This document shows, in pieces, positions 17,035 through 24,989 of a DNA stretch of 64,000 bases. The notes beneath the pieces are model-generated. The model was not told the DNA's origin, ran no database searches, and saw nothing but the letters and a program-made list of their open reading frames with translations. Within the stretch, counting starts at the first letter, position 1. Each line of letters begins with the position of its first letter. The DNA is taken from NCBI GenBank assembly GCA_017745295.1, contig JAGHZR010000003.1:1-64000 (forward strand). Direction: 5' to 3'. The translations under genes and the position numbers were made by a program. The stretch is from Novosphingobium sp. GTDB lineage: Bacteria > Pseudomonadota > Alphaproteobacteria > Sphingomonadales > Sphingomonadaceae.

Positions 17035-18690
17035 TCAATCTTCCAACGCCGTGAACCGGAAATCGCGGAACGTCGCCTCGCCCGGCCCGGCGGCGTAGAG
17101 GCCGGGGCGCAGCATCAGGAAGCCGCCGCGCACGTTGTGGTGGTAGCCGGAGACTTCCATGCCCCGGTCGAAGCGTTTCCAGGTCTTCCCGCCGTCTCCC
17201 GACGTGTGGAAGGAGACGATGTGGCGGCGGTTGGTCAGGCGCATCTTCATGCGGCGGCCGTGCGGGTTGGCCGGGCGGCCGCGTTCGATGCCGTATTGGT
17301 GGGTGACGAAGCGGGTCTCGTCGAAGCCGAGGCCTGCGTAGAGTTTGTCGTCGTAGAACAGCACGAGACCGGCGGTGCCGCCGGGCGCCAGTTCGATATC
17401 GCATTCGAGCTGGTAGCTGGTGTCGCCCGCGATCAGCAGCAGCGGCGATCCGCTTGACGGAGCGAGGCCTTTGCCTGCGAAGTGGAGTGCGCCGTCCGTT
17501 ACGCGCAAGCGGGAGGCTTCGTCCGGGGCGGGGCGGAAGAACGACCATTTCGATCCCAGCGCCAGCGGCGCGGAGAAGTCGTCGGACAGCGGCATGCCGT
17601 GGGGCACCGGTTTGGCCACTTTCGGCACCGGCAGCGGCTGCGAGAGGTCCCCGCCGGTCATGCGGAACCAGCCGTCGTCGGTCCATTTGATGGTATCGAG
17701 CAGGCACTGGCGGCCGAGTGTCCAGTAGCCGTTCTCGAAGCCGTGGTAGAGCGTGTACCAGCGTTTGTCCGGCCCCTCGACCAGCGAGGCGTGGCCGCGC
17801 GACCACCAGGCTTCGGACTGGTCTTCGGTCCGCACCAGCGGGTTGCCGGGGTGCTGTTCCCACGGCCCGTGGATCGAGCGGGCGCGGGCGGCGATGACCA
17901 TGTGGCCGGTCGGCGGACCGGCGGTGCCGCCGACGGCGGTGAGCATGTAGAACCACGGGCCGTGGCGGTGGATCTTGGGGCCTTCGGGCGAGAAGCCCTC
18001 GACATCCCAGTCGTCCGGATAGTGCCAGGGGTCGTAGACATGCTCGACCTTGCCCGCCAGCGAGAGGCCGTCGTCGGAGAGGCGCACGCGGTCTCCGCCC
18101 GAGAGGAACAGCCAGCGCGAGCCGTCTTCGCCCACCGCGTGGCAGGGGTCGATATGGTCGTGGAGGCCGAGCGGCTTCGGGGCGCTCCAGGGGCCGTCGA
18201 TGTGATCGGCCCAGATCACGTAGATCTCGTTGGGCTGCGCCTTGACCGGGATGTAGAGGAAGTAGCGGCCCTTGTGCTTTTCGAGGCTGACCGCCCAGAC
18301 CGAGCCGATATTGCGGGTGAGTGCCGGTTTGCGTGGCTGCCAGTTCACCAGGTCGCGGCTGTGCCAGATGGTGAGGCCGGGATAGGAATCGAAGCTGGAG
18401 AAGGTGAGGTAATAGTCCTCACCGTCCTTGAGGATGGCGGGATCGGGCCGGTCGCCGGAGAGCACGGGGTTGAGCATCGTCCCGTTCCCGAGATCGGACA
18501 TGCGCTGTCCGTCGAAACCGCGCCGCCAGTGGCGGGCGGGAGCCGGGGCGGGGGGTGGAGGAGAAGTCCCCGTCCCCAATTCTGATATTGCTTCCCTTGC
18601 GGCAGCGTCTCCCCGCGCGAGAGTCGGTGCCGCAAGGCCGATGCCGCCCAGCAGGGCGGTTTTGAGTGCATCGCGTCTGTCGAAAGTCAT
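17035..18690 (-). CDS. glycoside hydrolase family 43 protein with Tat-type signal
   Basis: The 551-residue exported protein opens with DRRDALKTALLGGIGLAAPTLA, compatible with a twin-arginine signal. It has a five-bladed GH43-type domain with the three acidic residues in DRPDPAIL, DHIDPCH and GFSPEGPK. A C-terminal beta-sandwich (from about LPLSDDFSAPL) resembles the GH43 C2 / laminin-G-like accessory domain. GH43 enzymes cut arabinofuranosyl or xylosyl linkages in arabinan and arabinoxylan. It sits downstream of an esterase and a TonB receptor on the same strand, as in a polysaccharide-utilisation locus. Substrate specificity is not determinable. Confidence 0.9.
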   Translation of the reverse strand: MTFDRRDALKTALLGGIGLAAPTLARGDAAAREAISELGTGTSPPPPAPAPARHWRRGFDGQRMSDLGNGTMLNPVLSGDRPDPAILKDGEDYYLTFSSFDSYPGLTIWHSRDLVNWQPRKPALTRNIGSVWAVSLEKHKGRYFLYIPVKAQPNEIYVIWADHIDGPWSAPKPLGLHDHIDPCHAVGEDGSRWLFLSGGDRVRLSDDGLSLAGKVEHVYDPWHYPDDWDVEGFSPEGPKIHRHGPWFYMLTAVGGTAGPPTGHMVIAARARSIHGPWEQHPGNPLVRTEDQSEAWWSRGHASLVEGPDKRWYTLYHGFENGYWTLGRQCLLDTIKWTDDGWFRMTGGDLSQPLPVPKVAKPVPHGMPLSDDFSAPLALGSKWSFFRPAPDEASRLRVTDGALHFAGKGLAPSSGSPLLLIAGDTSYQLECDIELAPGGTAGLVLFYDDKLYAGLGFDETRFVTHQYGIERGRPANPHGRRMKMRLTNRRHIVSFHTSGDGGKTWKRFDRGMEVSGYHHNVRGGFLMLRPGLYAAGPGEATFRDFRFTALED

Positions 18691-18708
18691 TCTGTCTCTC
18701 GCGTCCTT

Positions 18709-18764
18709 TCAGCCCAGTTCGATCAGCCCAGTTCGATCAGCCGAGGCCGATCAGCCGAGGCCGA
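18709..18764. repeat. 14-bp tandem repeat, four units
   Basis: Two units of TCAGCCCAGTTCGA are followed by two of TCAGCCGAGGCCGA. The last unit contains the stop codon and final codons of the esterase gene. The other three fill the gap before the GH43 start. The pattern points to local slippage or duplication of the gene's 3' end. Confidence 0.85.
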
Positions 18765-19752
18765 CCGAGCGCGCCCAGGCGCGCCAGAGTTCGGGCCATG
18801 CCTCCACGGGTTTGCCGATCGTGCCGCGCAGGCCGAAGCCGTGGCCGCCTTGCGCGAAGAGGTGGGTTTCCACCGGCACGCCCTGTGCTTTCAGCGCGGC
18901 GCGCAGGCGCAGGGTGTTGTCTACCGGGACGACGGGATCGTCCTCGGCGTGGAGCAGGAAATGCGGTGGTGCGTCCTTGGGGACGGTACGGTCGGGCGAG
19001 TGAGCCTCTTCCTGTTCCGCCGCGGGCGAGGGGCCGAGCAGCAGGTCGCGCGATCCGGCGTGGGCGACGGCGGGGTCCATCGAGACCACCGGATAGATCG
19101 GCGCCGCACAGAACGGGCGGGCGGAGAGCTTGTCCGCTGCGTCGACCGGCGAATAGACTTTGGCGTCGAAGCGGGTGGAGAGGCTGGAGCAGACATGGCC
19201 GCCCGCCGAAAAGCCCATGGCGGCGACGCGCTCTGGCTGGATGCCATAGTCCTTCGCGCGGTGGCGGATCAGGCGCATGGCGCGCTGGGCGTCGGCCAGC
19301 GACACGTCCTGTCGATCCGCCCAGCCTTCGCCCGGCAGGCGGTAGAACAGGACGAAGGCGGTGAAGCCGCGTGCGGTCAGCCAGCGGGCCAACTCGTAGC
19401 CCTCCTTGTCGATCACGACGAGGCGGTAGCCGCCGCCCGGCGTGATGAGCACGGCGGCGCCGTTGGGCCGGTCCGGCCGGAACACGACCAGGCGCGGGCG
19501 CGTGGTGCCGGTGACGGAACGGTCGTTGACCTGCGCGGTGGTGGAGCGTTCGGTGACGGTCTCGACCGGGGGCCTGGCGGGCAGGCCCGGCGCGCCTTTC
19601 GGCCAGAGGTCGATGGTCTCCGTGGGTTCCGGCAGGCCTGCGGGCGGCGCCTTCGCCGCGTCGAAAGGCGGCGCGGTCTGGGCGAGCGCTTTGCTTGCGG
19701 CGAGGCCGGACAAGAGGGAAGCCGCCACGAACGATCGGCGGTCGATGGTCAT
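18751..19752 (-). CDS. alpha/beta-hydrolase esterase, acetylxylan/feruloyl-esterase-like
   Basis: The 333-residue exported protein begins MTIDRRSFVAASLLSGLAASKALAQ, a Tat-like signal. The esterase fold shows the oxyanion-hole region LITPGGGYRLVVIDKEG, nucleophile elbow GFSAGGH, the acid in HAEDDPVVPV and the His in QGGHGFGL. This layout matches BD-FAE/Axe2-like esterases that remove acetyl or feruloyl groups from xylan. It lies between the TonB receptor and GH43, so it probably de-esterifies the polysaccharide that GH43 trims. The stop codon lies in the 14-bp tandem repeat. Confidence 0.88.
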   Translation of the reverse strand: MTIDRRSFVAASLLSGLAASKALAQTAPPFDAAKAPPAGLPEPTETIDLWPKGAPGLPARPPVETVTERSTTAQVNDRSVTGTTRPRLVVFRPDRPNGAAVLITPGGGYRLVVIDKEGYELARWLTARGFTAFVLFYRLPGEGWADRQDVSLADAQRAMRLIRHRAKDYGIQPERVAAMGFSAGGHVCSSLSTRFDAKVYSPVDAADKLSARPFCAAPIYPVVSMDPAVAHAGSRDLLLGPSPAAEQEEAHSPDRTVPKDAPPHFLLHAEDDPVVPVDNTLRLRAALKAQGVPVETHLFAQGGHGFGLRGTIGKPVEAWPELWRAWARSVGLG

Positions 19753-19810
19753 GGCGGCTTCCTCTTCGCTATTTCAGTTCCGGCCATTCGGCCGATTTAT
19801 CGGCTGCGCG

Positions 19811-22684
19811 TCAATACTTTGCGCGTGCCCCGAACAGGATGGTGCGCCCGAAGTGGTTGTTCTCGTAGTTGCGCTGCGCGTAGATGTCGTTGGTGCGGTA
19901 GCGATAGGCATCGGTCAGATTGTTGCCGTCGATCGAGAGTTCCAGCCACTCCGTCGCCTTGTAGCGGATCGCTGCATCGACGCTGGTGTAGGAGCCGTAG
20001 CCCTCGAACACATTGCCGGTGGCGCTGGTGGCATCGCTGAACGGGCCGCGATAGCTGACCGAGCCGCGAATGCTGAACTTGCCGTCGTCATAGTAGAGCG
20101 TGGCGTTCCAGGCCTTCTCCGACACGCCGAGCAGGGTGTTGTTGTAGATCGCCGAGACGCCGGTAAGGCCGCAGGCATTGGTCGTCGCGTTGCGGGTGCA
20201 GGCCGAGACCGCCGGGCCGGTGATCTGGTAGTCGGCGCTGCTGTCGATGAAGGTGGCGTTGCCCTGGAAGCCGGTATGGCTGAGCAGGCCCGGCAGGAAC
20301 GTGAAGGGCAGTTGCAGCGCCAGTTCCACGCCCTTGAGGGTCGCGCCCTTGCCGTTGACCTGCGAGGAAACGACGTATTCCTGGTTGGGGTCGTAGTTGA
20401 GGTAGGCGGGTGTGCTGGTGCCCAGCACGTCACGGCCGAGGCCGAGCTGCGGCAGGGTGGCGACGTAAGTCCCGGCGACCGGGAAGCTCTCGATCTTCTT
20501 GATGAAGCCCGCCACCGAAAGCAGCGCCTGCGGGGCGAAGTACCATTCGACCGAGGCGTCGAAATTGGTCGCGCGGTAGGGATCGAGGAACGGGTTGCCG
20601 AAGGTCACGCGGTAGTTGAACCCGTCGACCGAGCCGCCGGGGTTGAGGTTGCCCAGCGAGGGGCGGGTGATGACCTTGGCGATGGCGCCGCGCACGATCA
20701 CGTCATGGCGCGGATAGAAGGCGATGTTCATCGCCGGGAGCCAGTCGTCGTAGCTGCGCCCCACCGTGGCGGCGACGCCTGCGGTGTAGCCGGTCGAGGT
20801 CTGCTTGGTGTGGGCGTAGCGAACGCCCGCGTTGCCCGCGAATTCGAGGCCGAGGATCTCGCCCTTGACGTCGAACTGGAGGTAGCCCCCGGAGGTTTCC
20901 TCGCGCACGCGGCGGTTGTTGCCAAGATCCTCGACGGCGGTGCGGGCGTAGAGATTGGTGTATTTCGCCGCCTTGTCGATATCCGCCACCAGCCACGAAC
21001 TGGTGGTGCCGCCGGGCTGTCCGGCGTCGCCCAGGTTGACGAGGCTTGAGATGTCGGACGTGACGGGCAGGCCGTAGACGCTGGCCGAACAGGTCACCTG
21101 GCCGAGGATCAGGTCGCGCTGGCCGTTGGTCGCGCAGGCGGCGGTGTCGCGCTGGAACAGCTGGGTGCGGAAATCATATCGACGCCAGACGGCGCCCGCC
21201 TTGACGGTGAAGCCTTCCGCCATGTCCCATTCGGTGCGCAGCTGCGCGGTCTTGAACCGGTTCTTCACATAGGAAGGGCGGTCGCGGATTTCGGCAAGCT
21301 GGAAGTTCGCCGGGTTGGTCACGTCCAGCCCGTAGTTCAGGATCGGCGACTTCATGTCCGAATAGTCGAAGCTGAAGTCGTTGGCGTTGCGGTTGTCGTA
21401 GGCGAAAGTCGTTTCCACCGGGATGTCGGCGTTCGACTGCGAGAAGCCGCCCAGCGCGGTGAAGCGGAAGGTATCGCTCACGTCCTGGTCCCAAGTCGCG
21501 CCGAATTGGTAGAATTCGGTCTCGGACTTGCGCAAGTAGCTTTCGGTGCGGACCCAGGCATTGTCGTAAGTGCCCGCGATCATCGTGCCCTTGTCGTCGT
21601 AGACCGGGTTCGTGAGATTGAAGCGGCGCTCGTTCGAGCGGGCGAGCACTTCCAGCCACTGTTCGACGCGGTCTTCCTTGAACGAGGAATAGAGACCGTC
21701 GATCGAGAGCTTGGTGCGGTCGCTCGGTTCGAACTGGATCGATCCGGTCAGGCCGAGGCGGCGGCGGTCGTGCTCGACCACGCCGTAGCGCGGGATGCGC
21801 GCGTGGAACGAGAGCGCGGCCGCGTCGCAAGCCGCCGAGGGGCGGTAACCGCCGCCGGAATTGACCGGGGTGCCGCCGGTCGGGCCGACGTTCGAATAGA
21901 AGCAGGGCGTGCCGTTTACCGAGTTGAAGTAGGCCTGCGCCCAGCGGACGGTGTTGTTGCCGGTCTCCAGCGTGTCGGTGTGCGAATAGGCGGCCGAGAG
22001 GTTGACGCCGAACGTACCGGCATCGTTGCGCCACGACAGCAGCCCGGCCACGCGCGGCCCGACGTTCTTCGACAGGTCGTTGTAGGAGCCCTGCACGTTG
22101 AGCACGGCGGAAAGCCCGGCCTTGCCGGTCAGCGGATTGCCGGTGTTGAGATCGACCACGGCGCCCAGCGAGCCTTCGTCGAGGCTGGCTTCGGCGGTCT
22201 TGTGAACGACGAGGCTGCTGAACAGTTCCGAGGCGAAGACGTTGAAGTCGAAGGCGCGGTCGCGGTTGGCGCTGGCGCCGTCGGAGCTGGTGGCGATGGT
22301 TTCGAGGCCGTTCACGCGGACGCGGGTGAACTGGGCGCCGAGACCGCGCACCGTGATCGCGCGGCCTTCGCCGCCGTCGCGCTGGATCGAGATGCCGGGG
22401 ATGCGCTGGAGCGATTCCGCCAGGTTCTGGTCGGGGAACTTGGCCATGTCTTCGGCAACGACGGCATCGACCGCGCTGATCGATTCCCGCTTCACGTTGA
22501 GCGCGGCTTCCAGCGACTTGCGGAAGCCGGTGACGATGATTTCCTCGGCCGCCGGGCCTTCCGAGACGGCGGCCTGCGGTGCGCCCGTCGCATCCTGCGC
22601 GAAGGCGGCGTGCGGCAGCGCAACCGCGCTGCCGGCGACCAGAGCGGCCTTCAGTATCGAAATCCTGGAAACATGCCCTTGCAT
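19811..22684 (-). CDS. TonB-dependent outer-membrane receptor
   Basis: The 957-residue receptor has a signal peptide ending AAFAQ, and a TonB-box-like EEIIVTGFRKSLEAAL. The plug domain (DQNLAESLQRIPGISIQRDGGEGRAITVRGLG) and a large beta-barrel follow, ending in FGARAKY with the terminal aromatic. The sequence fits the TIGR01782-type receptors of Caulobacter, Xanthomonas and sphingomonads that import carbohydrates. ATG 22684 has GGGGGAG five bases upstream. The GTG at 22690 is too close to it. It is first in the operon with esterase and GH43, and its promoter region holds two similar operators. Confidence 0.93.
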   Translation of the reverse strand: MQGHVSRISILKAALVAGSAVALPHAAFAQDATGAPQAAVSEGPAAEEIIVTGFRKSLEAALNVKRESISAVDAVVAEDMAKFPDQNLAESLQRIPGISIQRDGGEGRAITVRGLGAQFTRVRVNGLETIATSSDGASANRDRAFDFNVFASELFSSLVVHKTAEASLDEGSLGAVVDLNTGNPLTGKAGLSAVLNVQGSYNDLSKNVGPRVAGLLSWRNDAGTFGVNLSAAYSHTDTLETGNNTVRWAQAYFNSVNGTPCFYSNVGPTGGTPVNSGGGYRPSAACDAAALSFHARIPRYGVVEHDRRRLGLTGSIQFEPSDRTKLSIDGLYSSFKEDRVEQWLEVLARSNERRFNLTNPVYDDKGTMIAGTYDNAWVRTESYLRKSETEFYQFGATWDQDVSDTFRFTALGGFSQSNADIPVETTFAYDNRNANDFSFDYSDMKSPILNYGLDVTNPANFQLAEIRDRPSYVKNRFKTAQLRTEWDMAEGFTVKAGAVWRRYDFRTQLFQRDTAACATNGQRDLILGQVTCSASVYGLPVTSDISSLVNLGDAGQPGGTTSSWLVADIDKAAKYTNLYARTAVEDLGNNRRVREETSGGYLQFDVKGEILGLEFAGNAGVRYAHTKQTSTGYTAGVAATVGRSYDDWLPAMNIAFYPRHDVIVRGAIAKVITRPSLGNLNPGGSVDGFNYRVTFGNPFLDPYRATNFDASVEWYFAPQALLSVAGFIKKIESFPVAGTYVATLPQLGLGRDVLGTSTPAYLNYDPNQEYVVSSQVNGKGATLKGVELALQLPFTFLPGLLSHTGFQGNATFIDSSADYQITGPAVSACTRNATTNACGLTGVSAIYNNTLLGVSEKAWNATLYYDDGKFSIRGSVSYRGPFSDATSATGNVFEGYGSYTSVDAAIRYKATEWLELSIDGNNLTDAYRYRTNDIYAQRNYENNHFGRTILFGARAKY

Positions 22685-22732
22685 GATCACTCCCCCTTGA
22701 GCCTTTTGGCCCTCATGGCCTTTTTAGCCAAT

Positions 22733-22746
22733 TGATACCGGTGTCA
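22733..22746. promoter_or_regulatory. ACCGGT-centred operator 1 (LacI-type candidate)
   Basis: TGATACCGGTGTCA is a near-perfect palindrome 49 bp upstream of the TonB-receptor start. It shares ACCGGTGTCAT with the second site at 22890-22903. LacI-family operators commonly have this even-length, CG-centred design, but no regulator gene lies in the window. Confidence 0.55.
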
Positions 22747-22889
22747 TGAGTGGTCGCACATGGAGTGCTCCCTTTCTTCGACACCTGCTCCCGACGCCTT
22801 CAGGGCGCCTTTCTTCGCGCCTTGTGGCGCTTGTCGTTCGACCGGCGACATTGAGGTCGCACAATCGTCAGTTCTTTGTTGTCGGTTTT

Positions 22890-22903
22890 GGTAACCGGTG
22901 TCA
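22890..22903. promoter_or_regulatory. ACCGGT-centred operator 2 (LacI-type candidate)
   Basis: GGTAACCGGTGTCA shares the core and right half-site with operator 1. It lies 57 bp before the 46-codon ORF, so the pair brackets the divergent promoter region. Centre-to-centre spacing is 157 bp, about 15 helical turns. Confidence 0.55.
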
Positions 22904-22960
22904 TCATGTGTGCCGCAGGGATGCCACCCTGTCAAGAACCTGTACGAAGGGGAGAGCGCA

Positions 22961-23101
22961 ATGACCTTCGAGGGCCTGAATCCTCACCTGTCCATGGCCG
23001 TTCCTGTCGATTTTCCGCCTCTTCGCGCCGCAAGGGAAATTGCCCGCGCGAAGGCTGCGTGGGCACGGTGCCAGCGAATCATACGGAGGGAACAGCCGTG
23101 A
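22961..23101 (+). CDS. 46-residue small protein, translationally coupled to the cupin gene
   Basis: A short ORF (MTFEGLNPHL...RIIRREQP) with a strong GAAGGGGAGAGCGCA leader. Its TGA overlaps the GTG start of the cupin (GTGA). The C-terminal half is basic and helical-looking (REIARAKAAWARCQRIIRR). I do not recognise a family. It could be a genuine microprotein or a leader peptide that couples translation of the cupin gene. The good ribosome-binding site and precise overlap argue against chance. Confidence 0.5.
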   Translation: MTFEGLNPHLSMAVPVDFPPLRAAREIARAKAAWARCQRIIRREQP

Positions 23102-23505
23102 TCGCGGCGGTCCTGCTGATGGCAACCGCTGCCGCCCCCGCTCCGGCAATGGCCGTGATCGACGAGAAGGACACCGTGCGGGAAGAAGCGCCGCCGCACG
23201 GCGCCATCGGCATGAGCACGGCCTATCGCATTTCCGACGCGGCCCCGGCACCGCGCGCGATGGAGTTCCGCCGCCGCGTGCTCCACAAGGGCGCGGCGAT
23301 CGGTGAGCATCCGATCGCGCACGACGAAGTCTACTACGTGCTCTCGGGAGAGGGCGAAGTGGTGTCGGACGGCAGGCGCGCAGTGCTGCGGCCGGGCATG
23401 ACCGCCTATCTCTACAACGGTGCGGTGGTCGGCATCTGGCAGCGGGGCGAGGAACCGCTCTCGCTTATCGTTTCCTACCCAAACCCTCCGGTAGCGGCAC
23501 AGTAG
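23098..23505 (+). CDS. exported cupin-domain protein
   Basis: The 135-residue protein starts at GTG 23098 behind a GGAGGG site and has a short hydrophobic secretion signal (AAVLLMATAAAPAPAMA). A single cupin domain follows: GEHPIAHDEVYYVLSGEGEVV with candidate metal-binding His/His/Glu, and RPGMTAYLYNGAVVGIW. It diverges from the TonB receptor and faces the same pair of operators, so it may belong to the same carbohydrate response. Enzymatic or binding role is unknown. Confidence 0.8.
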   Translation: MIAAVLLMATAAAPAPAMAVIDEKDTVREEAPPHGAIGMSTAYRISDAAPAPRAMEFRRRVLHKGAAIGEHPIAHDEVYYVLSGEGEVVSDGRRAVLRPGMTAYLYNGAVVGIWQRGEEPLSLIVSYPNPPVAAQ

Positions 23506-23543
23506 GGGCTGGAGCAAGACCCCGACCTGCAATCTGGCGTTTC

Positions 23544-23620
23544 CGTCATTGCGAGCGTAGCGAAGCAATCCAGGGCGGTTTTGTGCGACTCTGGATTGCC
23601 TCGCTACGCTCGCAATGACG
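23544..23620. repeat. GTCATTGCGAG inverted repeat pair
   Basis: Head-to-head pair: CGTCATTGCGAGCGTAGC...CAATCC on the plus strand, a short spacer, then its inverted copy ending CGCAATGACG. It lies between the cupin gene and the convergent tesB and can form a long hairpin. Confidence 0.88.
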
Positions 23621-23667
23621 TGAAATCGCGTTTTTCAGGCGGCTTGCGGGTTCCCACCCGTTCTCCG

Positions 23668-24540
23668 CTATTCCCCGCCTTGCGGTTTGACCCGCAGCAG
23701 GCCTTCCTGTGCCACGCTCGCCACCAGTTCGCCGCCGCGCGTGTAGATCGCGCCGCGCGCGAAGCCGCGGGCGTGCCCCGCCCAGGGGCTGTCCATCGAA
23801 TAGAGCAGCCAGTCGTCGATCGGGGGCGTTCGGTGGAACCAGAGCGCATGGTCGAGGCTGGCCCCGGAAACGCCCGGCGAAAAGAAGCCGAGGCCGTGCG
23901 GCATTAGCGCCGTGGAAACGAGCGCGAAATCGCTGGCATAGGCGAGGATCACGCGCTGCATCACCGGATCTTCGCTCAGCGGCTGGGCGAGGCGGAACCA
24001 CTGATGGCGCTGGGGCAAATCGCCGCCGCGTACCGGCGGACAGGGCCGGATGTCGAACGAGGCGAGGCGGTCGATCAGGAACGGCGGCAACTTCTGACCG
24101 GCAGCGGCAAGCGCCTCGCGGAAATCCGGGCACTGTTCCGGCGCGGGCACCGGCGGCATCGCCACGGCGTGGGACAGGCCCTCCTCCTGCCGGTGGAACG
24201 AGGCGGCGAGGTTCAGGATCGGCTGGCCGCCCTGCATGGCGACGACGCGGCGGTTGGAGAAGCTGCCGCCGTCGAAATCGGGCAGGACGCGGTAGATGAT
24301 CGGACGTCCGGAATCGCCCGCACGCAGGAAGTAGGCATGGAGCGAGTGCGCCTGGCGCGCGGGATCGATCCCGCGCGCGGCGGCGTCGAGCGCCTGGGCC
24401 ACGACTTGCCCGCCATAGACGCGGCCGGGCTGTTCGGCCGAAGCCGCGCCGCGGAATATCCCGGTGTCGATCTCCTCGACGGTGAGCAGCTTGCGGAGTT
24501 CCTCCACGGCGAGACGGGCGGGTTCGGTCATCGGCTTCAT
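23668..24540 (-). CDS. tesB: acyl-CoA thioesterase II
   Basis: The 290-residue TesB-type double hot-dog thioesterase hydrolyses acyl-CoA to free fatty acid and CoA. Recognisable segments are FRGAASAEQPGRVYGGQVVAQALDAA, HSLHAYFLRAGD, RRVVAMQGGQPILNLAASFH, and in the second half SLDHALWFHR and SMDSPWAGHARGFARG. Its start overlaps the stop of the MerR gene (ATGA). It is last in the minus-strand fatty-acid operon, where it would relieve acyl-CoA excess. Confidence 0.94.
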   Translation of the reverse strand: MKPMTEPARLAVEELRKLLTVEEIDTGIFRGAASAEQPGRVYGGQVVAQALDAAARGIDPARQAHSLHAYFLRAGDSGRPIIYRVLPDFDGGSFSNRRVVAMQGGQPILNLAASFHRQEEGLSHAVAMPPVPAPEQCPDFREALAAAGQKLPPFLIDRLASFDIRPCPPVRGGDLPQRHQWFRLAQPLSEDPVMQRVILAYASDFALVSTALMPHGLGFFSPGVSGASLDHALWFHRTPPIDDWLLYSMDSPWAGHARGFARGAIYTRGGELVASVAQEGLLRVKPQGGE

Positions 24541-24989
24541 TTTCCGTCAGGGGAGCCTTGAAGCCAGTCGAGCGACTGGCGTTCGATGGAGAGCAGTTCC
24601 TCGAGGGTCTGCTCGATCGCGGTTTTCTGCTGGCGCAGTTCGTCGATGCGGTCGGTGACTTTGGCCAGCAGCGCGCGGACCTGTTCGTGGTGCTCGGGAT
24701 CGACGTCGTAGAGGTCGAGGAATTCCTTGATCTCGCGGATCGAGAAGCCAAGCCGCTTGCCGCGCAGGATCAACTGCATCCGGCCCATTTCGCGCTTCGA
24801 ATAGATGCGCGTGGTGCCGACGCGCTGCGGCGCGATCAGACCCTTGTCCTCGTAGAAGCGCAAGGTTCGCATCGTCACGCCAAGCTCGGTGGCGGCTTCC
24901 TGAATGCCGAGCATGTCGCCGCCGGAAGGGGGTGAGGGCGATGCCGCACCCGTCTCGTTGGGAGTCAGAGCTGCGCCCGTGCCGCTCAC
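24537..24989 (-). CDS. MerR-family transcriptional regulator
   Basis: The 150-residue regulator has a Ser/Pro-rich N-terminus, then an HTH_MerR domain (about 26-95: MLGIQEAATELGVTMRTLRFYEDKGLIAPQRVGTTRIYSKRE). A coiled-coil dimerisation region follows (VRALLAKVTDRIDELRQQKTAIEQTLEELL). No Cys-rich metal site is present, so metal sensing is unlikely. It overlaps acyl-CoA ligase upstream (GTG start in GTGA) and tesB downstream. The position inside a beta-oxidation operon suggests it senses acyl-CoA or a fatty-acid intermediate. Confidence 0.9.
   Translation of the reverse strand: MSGTGAALTPNETGAASPSPPSGGDMLGIQEAATELGVTMRTLRFYEDKGLIAPQRVGTTRIYSKREMGRMQLILRGKRLGFSIREIKEFLDLYDVDPEHHEQVRALLAKVTDRIDELRQQKTAIEQTLEELLSIERQSLDWLQGSPDGK

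Noticed and set aside
18709..18764. Possible CRISPR-like array
   Set aside because: Units are 14 bp with no spacers, only four copies, and there are no cas genes in the window.
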